A stretch of DNA of 64,000 nt from Trichuris trichiura (lineage: Eukaryota; Nematoda; Enoplea; Trichinellida; Trichuridae): NCBI GenBank assembly GCA_037903355.1, contig JBAJFE010000019.1, positions 310,001 to 374,000 of the forward strand. Direction: 5' to 3'. Made by a program: the position numbers and the translations under genes. The stretch's first letter is position 1. The number at the start of each line of letters is the position of its first letter. This document shows, piece after piece, positions 1 to 9,429 of the stretch. The notes beneath the pieces are model-generated. The model was given only the letters and a program-made list of their open reading frames with translations, ran no database searches and had not been told where the DNA came from.

Positions 1-40
1 GATGTAATAACGACTTGTACAATCTAAGCGAGTCGCAAAC

Positions 41-1438
41 CTGAAATCGCCTAGCAAGTAGCGGTCACGATCCTTAAAAGTCAGTATGCTCGTCTGGTAA
101 ACCTATAGTTGGAACGTGAAAGTCGGGCGGACAAGAAGAAGAAAACATTATTGTTACTTTCACAGCCATATCTCCTTCCTCACTCGAAGCGTGATAAACA
201 TTTGCCTCTTTTCCAGTGCTGATACAACCATGTAAGGTTTTAATGTGACAGCTGGCAATTAGCTTAAAAAGGACAACTTTGGTCCTCGGATCCAAAACCG
301 ATTCAACCGTTGCATGGTCAACTTTATCTTTCGCTCGATAGCTGAAACACAAAATTTTCGTTGGAAACATAGAGTATACATAACCTTTGGCACCGCGAGC
401 CTTTTCCAACTGCTCTGTTAAACAACGACTGTTAGGAATTAAAATCTTCCAACTGCATGTTAGAATAAAGGTATCAAAAATATGCTTCTCAAAAAAGCAT
501 GTTAGAATAAAGGTATCAAAAATATGCTTCTCAAAAAAGGCTTGAGATGCATATTTTTTTTGGAAAAACAGCAAGATCTGGTTAGTAGTGCCCCATTATT
601 CGGATACGCTTCTACAAAATGTCTAGCATATGTCCCATGTGCCGCTTAAGGGAAAAAACAGGCTGTTTCGTTAGACTGAATCCTAATACGGTTTTACTGA
701 GAAGCAGACGAGCTTGCGCAGCAGTTACGGTTCTAACCTGACGCTTAAAGCGAGAGAATACCTTTTGTGCATACAAACAAAAGCGATATAGTTTTTTTCG
801 ACAGGTAGGTACCGCAGGTTGTGATTTTCCCAACCTAGGTAAACTGAAGTACCAAACCGTCACGCTGAAAATGTCTGTACTTTCTAATATGCCTATCTCG
901 TTAAAAAAAAAACTTACAAGACAAGCTACTGCGGAAAAATTCGTGGTCGCCATTCCTAAACACTTTCACACTGCACACTACATACTATACTTGGAATAAG
1001 AAACATTTAATGTTGATAACCAAGATTCAACCTAAGCAAAGAAGCTACCCACCTCCGCAACCATATTAGGCTTAAGTAAATTAAGCAGGCATGTAATAAT
1101 CGCAAGTGTGAATTAATAAAAAAAGAATGATATATAGTCATCAAATATAAACATAGATAACAAAGAATTTAGACCCACCCAGAACCACTTATTTAAAGGA
1201 CTGAAATTATGCGCATTAGTTCTTCACGAGATATTCAAATAAAAGATAACAAAACGGAAGGCCATTACCGCTTGTCTTCTTGCGCTTTTTCATACGTGTC
1301 TAACGTTTTCTTTATTTTCGAGTGAAGCGACGGGTTCACTCCGTCTAAAAACATGGAACGCCTTAATATTGGACTACTGGAATAAACTGAACCACTGTAA
1401 CTCTTTCTGGTGGACGTAACAACGGCCTCAGGTGTATC
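41..1438 (-). CDS. RIOK1: RIOK1 (RIO-type atypical kinase), 5' part, three exons, runs off the left edge
   Basis: RIOK1 is a cytoplasmic atypical protein kinase/ATPase needed for late 18S rRNA processing and 40S maturation. Three exons are visible on the minus strand: 1438-1269, 341-158 and 102-41. The first carries the basic linker before the kinase domain. The second holds [14 protein letters not shown] and the P-loop-like [15 protein letters not shown], and ends in AVK, the ATP-binding lysine. The third reads [15 protein letters not shown] then GDFR, the family's [22 protein letters not shown] block. All junctions have GT..A(T)AG ends and keep phase; the 158/102 intron is 55 bases. The 1438 exon starts at an acceptor, so the initiator exon lies further right, probably before 1749, but I could not fix it. 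The catalytic HxD and metal-binding motifs lie beyond the left edge. The 927-base intron (342-1268) contains a tandem duplication. Confidence 0.9.
455..538. repeat. Perfect 42-base tandem duplication in a RIOK1 intron
   Basis: Bases 455-496 and 497-538 are the same 42-base unit twice, starting GCATGTTAGAATAAAGG and ending in six A. No mismatch between copies was seen, so the duplication is recent or still variable. It falls in the long RIOK1 intron. The minus-strand frame through it stays open and gives a 14-residue repeat, but the position argues against coding. Confidence 0.9.
612..953 (-). CDS. 113-codon ORF inside the RIOK1 intron, unrecognised
   Basis: An ATG-started frame on the same strand as RIOK1, wholly inside its 927-base intron. 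Its C-terminal half is basic (many K/R) and its N-terminus hydrophobic, loosely like a mitochondrial-targeted protein, but I recognise no family. A good donor (CTT then GTAAGT) sits 12 codons in, yet no acceptor downstream restores the frame. It may be a chance frame in intron sequence or a nested gene. Confidence 0.15.
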   Translation of the reverse strand: MATTNFSAVACLVSFFFNEIGILESTDIFSVTVWYFSLPRLGKSQPAVPTCRKKLYRFCLYAQKVFSRFKRQVRTVTAAQARLLLSKTVLGFSLTKQPVFSLKRHMGHMLDIL

Positions 1439-1749
1439 CTAAAAAGATGGTCTTATAACGAGAGCATTCGATTACTTATACTACTTATTAAAGTAAGCAT
1501 ATACGGACTGAAAGGCAGTTAAGAGAAATGCGCTAGGCCTTATTTTGCCATTTAATGACGGCTGTCTCGCATTGGAGAACAGCGACAACCATTAGTGCGA
1601 AAATACTAACAAGCTGAGAGCACGAAACGGACATACCTTAATACATTGCCTAAGCTGAGCAGCTGCGCATAGATTAAAAAGTTTTCACTGACTAGGCAAA
1701 AGACAATTAACAGCATACTCTACGTGAAAGGCAAAACAAAGCTTAAGCA
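1439..1749. promoter_or_regulatory. Divergent intergenic/5' region between RIOK1 and the 1750 ORF
   Basis: This stretch separates minus-strand RIOK1 from a plus-strand ORF and should hold RIOK1's first exon and promoter. A minus-strand stretch near 1633-1680 stays open and ends in a donor-like AAG-GTATGT, so part of it may be the RIOK1 first exon. No TATA box or other defined element was identified. Confidence 0.3.
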
Positions 1750-2085
1750 ATGAACCAAAATCAATCTAAGGAAAAGTTCGCAAAAGACAAAAAAATGTAT
1801 ACTTCGGTGACTTCGTCGGAAGAATCTGTTTCAACGGTCAAATTGGCTCCCGAAGACTGGTCTTGCATCTTCCTTGGGGAGATCATTTTTGCAACATCGT
1901 ACGAAAGCAACAACTACAGTACACCTGCCGTGATAATCAGGACGGAATTGGTGAACTTCGTCGCTGACGCAATCGTTGCCAAAGAAAAATTTTTAGAACC
2001 TTTTTTATTAAACGGTATGCCCCGATTCTGCATTGGATTATTTGTTAATAACCGGATTCGGTTGTGGGCTGAAATGAAATGTTAA
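1750..2085 (+). CDS. Hypothetical protein, 111 codons
   Basis: A plus-strand ATG-to-TAA frame, divergent from RIOK1 and about 350 bases upstream of the NDUFB7 start. The N-terminus is rich in K, S and E (MNQNQSKEKFAKDKK...). The remainder reads like a folded acidic/hydrophobic domain with LAPEDWSCIFLGEI and RFCIGLFVNNRIRLW. No family is recognised, and there is no signal peptide or membrane segment. It could be a complete small gene or one exon of a longer one. The distinct composition and lack of a competing frame on the other strand make it better than background. Confidence 0.4.
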   Translation: MNQNQSKEKFAKDKKMYTSVTSSEESVSTVKLAPEDWSCIFLGEIIFATSYESNNYSTPAVIIRTELVNFVADAIVAKEKFLEPFLLNGMPRFCIGLFVNNRIRLWAEMKC

Positions 2086-2433
2086 AACCATAACGAGCAT
2101 AACAGCACTGCTTACTTTGTTTGCAACTCTTTAAGAATTGTACTTTGTTTGGCATTTCAACCGGCGTGAAACCCATTCTGCTCTATAGTTCAAAATTGCT
2201 AGTTAATTCCCGTTGAACCTTTAAACATTTTGGTTTATGGTATCTCCTCTAAGCGTGTTGGGAAGTTGCTTTTGACCTTTGTGCGCTATTGCGTATCGCG
2301 ATTTTGCCTTTGGATTGTTTTCAAACGAATAAGTAATTGAAAAAGATTGATATGTCCTTCTTTGTCCCCTGCTTGGACAATTATTAGTATTCGCGGTTTC
2401 TCGGTGTTTCATTGGTATTTTTGCAGCTCACAG

Positions 2434-2838
2434 ATGGGGCAGTTCTGGTCATCCGCTTACGAAGGCTGGAAGGATCCATCGATAAAGCCGGACCGCGTAA
2501 AGCCTCCCGTGTTCGACCCGCTTTACGGTTTTCCGCGTGGTCGCAAAAAGCGAGAAATGGTTGCAACCGACGAGGAGATGGATCGATGGAAATTGCATCC
2601 ACGCGAGCGGGATTATTGCGCTCACTTCCTGATTGACCATTTACGTTGCATGGACCATTATCGGCCATGGGCCTACTGGAATTGCAAACATGAACGGCAT
2701 GCGTTGGAGAAATGTCAGTGGGAGGACATGCTTCTGCGCATGAAGGAATACGAGCGCGAGCGAAGACTCTTGAAACGCGAGAAAGCCCTTAAAAAGAAGT
2801 CTACTTCATCCGGTTCAGCCATGCCAGCAGTTGGTTAG
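2434..2838 (+). CDS. NDUFB7: NADH dehydrogenase 1 beta subcomplex subunit 7 (NDUFB7)
   Basis: NDUFB7 is an accessory subunit of mitochondrial complex I on the intermembrane-space side. The 134-residue product begins MGQFW (Gly2 suits the family's N-myristoylation). It carries the DPLYGFPRGRKKREMVAT block, then the twin CX9C (CHCH) motif: Cys pairs in YCAHFLIDHLRC and NCKHERHALEKC form the disulfide hairpin. It ends in a basic coiled segment (RMKEYERERRLLKREK), as in animal homologues. The ATG at 2434 is chosen because the family starts there. A TATTTTTGCAG acceptor 8 bases upstream suggests a 5' UTR intron or a spliced-leader trans-splice site. The frame is open further upstream from 2347 but that part does not resemble the family. 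No introns. Confidence 0.95.
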   Translation: MGQFWSSAYEGWKDPSIKPDRVKPPVFDPLYGFPRGRKKREMVATDEEMDRWKLHPRERDYCAHFLIDHLRCMDHYRPWAYWNCKHERHALEKCQWEDMLLRMKEYERERRLLKREKALKKKSTSSGSAMPAVG

Positions 2839-3866
2839 GTATGAGTTTAAATTGCACTTTTTCCATGAATGACTTTTTACTTCATACAACCCGAATGCCA
2901 CTTCGAAAGTAAATAGTTATTTTTTGGAAACTTCCATTGTTTGCGTTTTTGTAGCACGTTTCAGTAGTTTCTATAAATGGGCACTTTATCTCATCCATCT
3001 TTCCCCTCTTAGAACGTGGAAAACGAAGAAATGAGCTCTGGAACTTTCATGCTTACTTTTCGAGATAGTTTGGTTTGTTGTAGTCCATTCATGAAGCACC
3101 TCTTTCATTGATAATTATCCTTTCACGAGAGATTATGAATAAGACACATGATACGCGTAATGAATCCTGCTTTTCATTCAGACTTTCAAGTATTCCGTGA
3201 AGTGCATATCTTGATAGTCTTTATTCTAAATTCGTAAAGAAAATAGTATCCGAACGAAAGTGAATCTTTGTATGCGTAAAATGAGAGCATTCAGCCCATT
3301 CTTGAAATAATTAAAATTTTCGAGGTTTGCAGATCTGTTTTGTGCATTAAACGGGTTCAACGTAACAAGCTTGTCTGGAATATGAAAATCTCTACAAACT
3401 GTTTAAGCTCACTCTCCATTGAAGAAAGAATTGTCTGCTATAAGTGTCCAACGTAAAGTGCATACATTTTGCATCATTGTGTAAGTTGTTCCGTGTATTT
3501 CTTTTTTGTGAACGAACATATTCATAGGAAGCAAAAAGTATTGATAGTATACCATTTAGTTAATTGTAGTGAGTAAACTGCGCCATAAACCCCCGGATTC
3601 GCGTTATTAAACTTTCCGAAACCTATAATTTCCTTGAAAGAATATGTTATTCCCAATAGTTTCTTCATATTTCGAGTGAGCTAAGTAGAGAGCATTGGAA
3701 CGAGAAATAGGACGCGTATTTGAAACTGTAATTCATAGTTTTTTAAAGAAACTTATTATGGAATTGTGTTTGTTACAGGCAGCATATTAAGTCAGACTCT
3801 CCATGGAATGCCTGCAATCTTTAGGCAATATGCGGAACACTTAATATTTTACTCATTTCCTATGCT
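2839..3866. other. Intergenic, AT-rich, no supported gene
   Basis: NDUFB7 3' region followed by AT-rich sequence with no long frame on either strand. Two acceptor-like TTACAG/ATGCAG sites near 3778 and 3867 precede short open stretches; the second leads into the exon-like segment at 3868. Confidence 0.5.
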
Positions 3867-3867
3867 C

Positions 3868-3937
3868 TCTATGCAGTGCCAAATGACAAGCCGGAGAAGT
3901 ATCAGGTCGAGTTTTTAAACCTATCCCTGCATGCTTT
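3868..3937 (+). CDS. Possible exon cut by a foldback repeat
   Basis: After a CTCTATGCAG acceptor the frame reads PNDKPEKYQVEFLNLSLHAF, a plausible peptide of unknown family. It runs straight into a foldback element that begins about 3938. On the far side of that element (4162) the sequence resumes with GTAAGT, a strong donor. This fits an exon whose 3' end was hit by the insertion. No other exon of such a gene was identified. Confidence 0.25.
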
Positions 3938-4161
3938 CAGTGGCGACACCTACGACACAGAGTGGGTTGTTTTTCGCTGCTCTGCAGGCTATACTTTCCT
4001 TATATATTGGCTTAGGCTAGGGCAGAATAGGACAGCCCACAAGGATTGGGCCGTTTGGTAGTAGAACCTTGCAAGCTATAGTGTTCTATGCCTTAGCATA
4101 AGCCTAAGTCAAAATATAAGGACAGCATAAGCACAACTTAGCAAGAAAGGTGTCGCCACTG
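3938..4161. mobile_element. Foldback element (MITE-like), family B
   Basis: The ends are inverted repeats: CAGTGGCGACACC at 3938 and GGTGTCGCCACTG ending about 4161. Inside, a second inverted pair flanks the centre (CCTTATATATTGGCTTAGGC on the left; GCCTAAGTC...TATAAGG on the right), so the whole 224-base unit can fold into a hairpin. There is no coding capacity. Related palindromic cores with AAGCCTAA and ATAAGG motifs occur at 10004-10175 and 40437-40580. No clear target-site duplication was seen. Confidence 0.65.
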
Positions 4162-6562
4162 TAAGTTTGCGGATCCATCAGTGAAAAAACCTTGAAAGTC
4201 TCTACTGCCGGGCTGCAACCATTTGCATAAACATTCTTTGTGGCATTTTATACAATGCTTAGGTGAAGTATACAATATACTAAAATAGTACGTAAAGGCA
4301 TTTCTTGCTTTGCCTTTCATGCGTTGCTTGTAACATATGGGATCCTTCCCTTAGCCAATTCTCGCTGCCTCAATTTTTACTGTAAGCCTAAGCTTATGCT
4401 TAAGCGTAAACAAATATTGTAGTTTGCGTAAGAGTTTCTGCTCAACTTCATCACGTAGTACAATTGTTCTTTCTGTTCATGCGCAAAAAGTCTGTTTGCA
4501 TAAAAGTCGATAATTTTGCATAATAGAAGAATTGCAACTAGCTTACGAGCGAGTTAGTACTAATATGCGCGTAGGGCCAAACCGCAATCGTTTAAATGTC
4601 TGCGTTAGCTACTATGGCGCAAAAATTACGTTTCCAGCAATAAATAACATTTCAGCGCGCTCATTATGGCGGATTAAAAAAGTTTCAGAAGTGAAACTAT
4701 TTTTGGTCTTCGTTGCGCAATAAGCCCATTCGTGTATGCAACTCAACTGTTACTTCATTGGTTCGCCAGATTTGCTCAAGACTCATCTCACTGTTCAAAC
4801 TGTGCTCTAAGGTTGAAAAGTCTTTTTTGCTGAAAAAAAGTCGGTCTGTCTGTCCGTCTTCGCTCGTAGTGGCAGTTTAATTTTTTCATTTTGCGCTGTT
4901 CTGTATTTGCCAACTGTCAAATGTTAGGCAGGTTGTTACGATTATCGTATTCAGCCAGAATTGTTCCTTAATTTCTGACAGCTCATCTATACTCCTCGTT
5001 ATTCTCCCTCGTTATGCGCCCACTTTGAACACTGAACTTAGATACCGCTTTTTCCGCAGATTTTGCCTTTTGTAACTCAAACTGGAAATAGCAATTGTCA
5101 TTATGAATAAAAGCTTCGATACTGTACGTTTAGGGAAACATAGAAGCACGGATAGTTTTCCATTGAGCTTCCTTTACACAGCGTCTGCCCACGTGGGGAT
5201 CACGACAGTTCAGGCAGGCCATGCCAGGTTGCGCAAAATCAACTTCTATAATTTGAATGCGCGGTATGCCTTTTTATGGTGTTGTCATAAAAAGACAAAA
5301 CTCTTTATTGTGGCACTAATCGAGTTCATTCAGTTGCCAGGATGTCGCCGGAGACTATGCAGTCTTTTTTATACACCAGTGAGCCACAGTAAAGCTCGTT
5401 GTTTGTTCAATAAAGCAAATTGCCTTTCTCTGTACGCATAGTAGGAATGCTTACGGACCCGTTAATTTGCAATAGTTATGTTCAAACAATTCATACGATT
5501 TTGCGTTGGCGTCGTTTCACCAATGACTAAAAGTTTTCGTCGAAAGGAATAGTAGTTTTTCAGGATAGAATTTCTGTTTACAGCATCCTCGGTGACGGGC
5601 AATGGTATTTAGGTCATCAATGTATCAGATTTAGCCGCCAGTGAGGCTGCTATTTCAGCTAGCAAAGAATCGTCTTTATTTTTACCAGTTCACGTTGCAC
5701 ACATAGGGCAGAGAAAGGGTGTTACCCTTTTAGGAGCTAAAATGAGCACGTACCTGGCAACGTAAAAGACTATTGATGGATGCGACTGCTCAACAGCAAC
5801 GTGTTACTTCTACAAGTAACATCGCGTCAACGTTTTTCTCTCTCTTAGTCGTCATCCTAATTTTTTTTAGTTTTGAATACGATAAAAGCAATATCATATG
5901 ACGAAGTGTGATGATCCTGCTTGTAGCAAAAGTTTTACAAATCCGGAGGCAACAAGGAGCGTTCTTCTACCTGAAAAGAAGTCTGCCTTTGAAATAGTTT
6001 TTTTCCTCTCAACTTTAAACATACTCTCAGTGAGTAGCAATTTGCCGGCTGGGAAAGTAGCGAAATGTGGACATTTAACCAGTTGCAATGGTGCCGCTCG
6101 TCATTGCATTGCTGTTTGTCCTGTTGCACCTTATGCTGTAAATAACTGGCAAAACTTTTATCAAACGTAGAAGCAAAAACAACTACATCTTTTAAGAAGT
6201 TTAACCAGCTGATACTGTTTGTTCAAACAGTGTGACGGATGAACTTTGCATGCGACGTGAAGCAATTGAATCGATTTATCAAGCGAGTAATTTTCAGTTG
6301 AATGCAGCTAAGAAGCAACCATCTTTATAGCCATTGTTAATCATGTTCAGTTGGTGCTGTCAGTGTAAGATGACAAGAACTATATTTTACTTCGTCAGTG
6401 ATCACCTAAGAAGTCGACAATTGACATTTTCGTTGGCCAATGAACAATCTCCTTTCAGTGATCAAACGATACTAGGCCAATTGACTCTCAATGGCCGCTG
6501 TGAACACAGTACACTTTTACATTATTATTTAGCGGTAACGGCAAAGAAGAATCATCACTTCG

Positions 6563-6565
<3 letters not shown>
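4162..6565. other. Intergenic upstream of the forkhead gene; no supported gene
   Basis: Frames up to 112 codons exist (for example 5103-5441 and 5898-6170 on the plus strand) but none shows a domain, consistent splice sites or a natural start context. An isolated AAGCCTAAGC palindrome (about 4386) resembles the family B foldback core. Regulatory sequence for the forkhead gene presumably lies here. Confidence 0.4.

Positions 6566-6597
<32 letters not shown>
6566..6597. repeat. (AC)16 dinucleotide microsatellite
   Basis: An uninterrupted run of AC repeats about 47 bases upstream of the forkhead ATG, followed by a short ATATACATATA stretch. It is the longest simple dinucleotide tract noticed in the window. 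Confidence 0.95.
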
Positions 6598-6600
<3 letters not shown>

Positions 6601-6643
6601 TTAGTATCAATTTACATATATACATATAGACGGACAATCCATT

Positions 6644-7291
6644 ATGAGTAGCAATAGTTTGGATGATCGTAAACCTCCGTATTCTTACATAGCTTTAACA
6701 GCAATGGCTATTGCTTCATCGCCGAATCGGATGCTGCCATTGAGTGAAATCTACAACTTTATCATGAAGAAATTTCCATTCTATCAAAAGGACGTTCAAC
6801 GATGGCAGAACTCGTTACGCCACAATTTGAGCTTCAATGATTGTTTTATTAAAATACCTCGACGCCCAGATACGCCAGGTAAGGGAGCTTATTGGACCTT
6901 ACATCCGTCATGTTATACGATGTTTGAAAATGGAAGTTTGCTGAGGCGACGTCGCCGCTTCAGACTAAGTCAAGTGACAAAAGAAGCTTTGCAAGACGCC
7001 TTGGCGTCCAATGGAATGCTCCAACCGCCTGTCCGTAACAGGAATCGCCAACAGTCCGACGACTCATTGCCTATTGATGTTTTGCTATGTTGTCAGAAAG
7101 GAGAGCCAATACCATCTTTGCTTTCTGAAACTCATTGCCGTATTGACTCTTTGGTTCCGGTCAATCCTGTTGCGTCTACCTGTGTTGATCCGCTTTCAAA
7201 ACGATCTATTGGTCAGCATTCGTCCTGGGCAAAAGATGAACAACTGACAAAGCGGAAGAAAAGCTTCACTATTGAATCTCTGCTTGGCTAA
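6644..7291 (+). CDS. FoxB: Forkhead transcription factor, FoxB/LIN-31-like, intronless
   Basis: The product is a 215-residue nuclear DNA-binding protein. The forkhead domain covers residues 9-103: [15 protein letters not shown], wing/helix region [18 protein letters not shown], recognition helix [17 protein letters not shown] (54-70) and [11 protein letters not shown]. The MFENGS..LRRRRRF end is typical of FoxB and C. elegans LIN-31. The C-terminus has SFTIESLLG, an engrailed-homology-1-like FxIxxLL motif that recruits Groucho/TLE co-repressors and is known in FoxB/FoxL proteins. DNA-contact residues N, R, H and S of the recognition helix are intact. The coding region is a single exon, short for the family, with a compact linker. 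FoxB is favoured over FoxE/FoxL1 by the [17 protein letters not shown] run and MFENGS; the class was judged from memory of the families. Confidence 0.93.
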   Translation: MSSNSLDDRKPPYSYIALTAMAIASSPNRMLPLSEIYNFIMKKFPFYQKDVQRWQNSLRHNLSFNDCFIKIPRRPDTPGKGAYWTLHPSCYTMFENGSLLRRRRRFRLSQVTKEALQDALASNGMLQPPVRNRNRQQSDDSLPIDVLLCCQKGEPIPSLLSETHCRIDSLVPVNPVASTCVDPLSKRSIGQHSSWAKDEQLTKRKKSFTIESLLG

Positions 7292-8042
7292 CCGATAGCT
7301 GCGGCCAGTTGTAGACACGTTTCATTTGGTCACGTTTTTAGCCTCATTAAAAAAATGGCCTTCTATAATTTGGTGCTAAAAGCAAAGATGGCTTTGCCGA
7401 ATGTATTCACAAGTCATTTCTGCATGACCTGCATTGGTAGAGGTCAAAGGCGACATGATTAACACAACGCTGGTGATAATAGTGAAGGACACGGAAAGCT
7501 AACGAAAAGGTGGTTCCATTATTGTTATTGCTGTACGGTGAATCCCCGGAGATGTATATGTTATATTGACTTGCCGTACGTAAATTGTTCCTTAATTATA
7601 GTTGCGGCGTCTTGGCTATATTTGCTAGCTGCTTCTAGGCTTACTTGTGTTGACGTCTTATTATGCCCTAGTACACATGGAGCTTACGATTAACTCATTA
7701 ATTTTTTAACCCAAGACACTGTTCACTCTTGCATGAATGCCCCTGAGAGAACCTACTGCTGCGAAATCAGCGTGCATCTATTGACGTTGTAAGTACTAGA
7801 TCGCGTCAGGAAGATTAGGAATGAATCCTTATTTATCTACCTTCACGACATTGTCATAAGCAATTCATCTCTTCCGCAGTTTCCAGTCCCAGCGTTGTTC
7901 TCAAGTAACTATCAATGTTTAGTAAACGACTTGCACTGATAGGCGATAAAAATTAGAGGCTTCATTTCTGCTGCCGGGTATGATGGAATTTGCTCCGATT
8001 TAAAGAATCGTTTCTACGAAAAGCCGTGACGATCTCATGTGG
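7292..8042. other. 3' of the forkhead gene; no supported gene
   Basis: AT-rich sequence with no frame above background on either strand. It includes AATTATAG and ATTAAAA stretches that could serve as 3' processing signals, but none is decisive. Confidence 0.4.
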
Positions 8043-8427
8043 TTAATAGCAAGCAGCATTATACTGATAGTAGCACTCAGCGCTGCGTCCCAGTGCAATC
8101 ATTTTGAAAAATAAATTTGAGGCGCAGGCGCTGTTGCTTTTAGTGTCACATTTTAAAAAGGTTTTGAAAAGTTGTCCGTGAAGCACTCTGCGAATAGAAA
8201 TAATTTGTCTTCGTTGGCTGGCGTTGCCATTTTGGACTATTTGCAGTCGTTCAATAAACTGACTAAAAGCAGCTGCCAAAAATTGGACGCTTTCGGCAAG
8301 CACCGGTAAAACAAAGATACCGCGCAGGTGAAGCAAACACGTCGAACTGGACTTCGCTGCATTCTTTGCTGACTGCCTCCAGTTCACTGCCGAGATTGAT
8401 GCTTAAATTCCAAGGTCGTGTTGTTTT
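8043..8427 (-). CDS. Possible two-exon gene end, unrecognised
   Basis: Two minus-strand exons fit together: 8427-8321, entered through a GTTGTGTCAG acceptor, and 8262-8043, ending in TAA. They are joined by a 60-base GTATCT..TTTTAG intron in consistent phase. The product reads KTTRPWNLSINLGSELEAVS at the start and later QFIERLQIVQNGNASQRRQ. It looks amphipathic, but no family is recognised. The second exon is also open without splicing in another frame, so the structure is not unique. A possible upstream part is the 8914-9318 exon pair. Confidence 0.35.
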
Positions 8428-8913
8428 CTGACACAACAGCGCTTAGCTTAAAAAGTAGTCTATTGGTGCTGTGAAAATAGTTCTCTTCAAATTAATGACC
8501 GAAACGTAGGATTAAGAACTGCTGGCCCGATTCGTTGAACGGCTGGGAGGAATAAGACAACGTGCAAAACTGTGCAATAATTTCATTAATGAGAGAGCAC
8601 GCCTCGTGTACGAGATTTGTTTGGCATTTCCTCTTTTTTATTATGGGCGTTTGAAATGAATGACGACTTTTGGTAACGAGGTTAAATTCAAAAAGTTTAT
8701 TTCATCTATTGGTTCCCTCTACTGCCTAAGCCAACGTCGCGTTGTACGATACCTTCAACAAGTCTGCTGAATGCTTTAAGCTATTAAGGAAGCAATGTTG
8801 TATAAGCAAGTTGATGCCGACTGAGTCGCTCTAAGATACTTTAATGCATAATTTCTCTAAATTTTTCGCGCCAACGCCCTTTGGACCTCTCCAAGTTGCT
8901 AACGTTCTAGTGT

Positions 8914-9318
8914 CTACTCTGCAGGATCGGCTGGAAAGCTCAAAGTATTGATTCGGCCATCAGAACGTTTTATTTTACAGTCCATTGGCTTTTCAGCGCT
9001 GAGTAACACCGAACTGCTCAAGGTCAAGCATGTACGGTTGAACAGTACCTCCAGATCGCCCAGCGCCTCGCTTAGATCTCCCAAAGCCTTCTCAAGGACT
9101 TAATGTGTCAAATGAGTTCAAATAAACATGCGATCTAGTTTACACTATTTCGTTTGCAACGAAAAAATATCGCCATTGACTAAGTAGTTTCCGAAGACCC
9201 ATTGCCTCAGCACCTCACTAGCCTGTGCCAGGGTTGAATGCAGGCTGCTTTTATTGTAAGGGAAATACAAATAGTGTCTGCAGAATGGAGATATGCCGAA
9301 AAAGCAGTTGCGCGCGCG
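8914..9318 (-). CDS. Possible two-exon coding segment, unrecognised
   Basis: Exon 9318-9219 follows an ATTTTCATTCAG acceptor and ends at a GTGAGG donor. Exon 9098-8914 follows CACATTAAG and ends in TAG. Joined phase gives LAQAILEKALGDLSEALGDL, a leucine/alanine-rich segment suggesting a coiled coil or helical bundle. The opposite strand of the second exon is open too (about 60 codons), so the strand call is uncertain. No start codon was found and no family is recognised. It may belong with the exons at 8043-8427. Confidence 0.3.
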
Positions 9319-9429
9319 CTGAATGAAAATGCAGCAGATACTGAAGTGGACATAATGCAAATGCGGTGTTTTATTTGCGCTTTTGAAGAATGCTTGCCAA
9401 GAGCACAAATGGAAGAGGCTGTTTATTGA

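Noticed and set aside
2384..2668. Open frames on both strands overlapping NDUFB7
   Set aside because: They are shadows of the NDUFB7 coding sequence, which has a clear family match.
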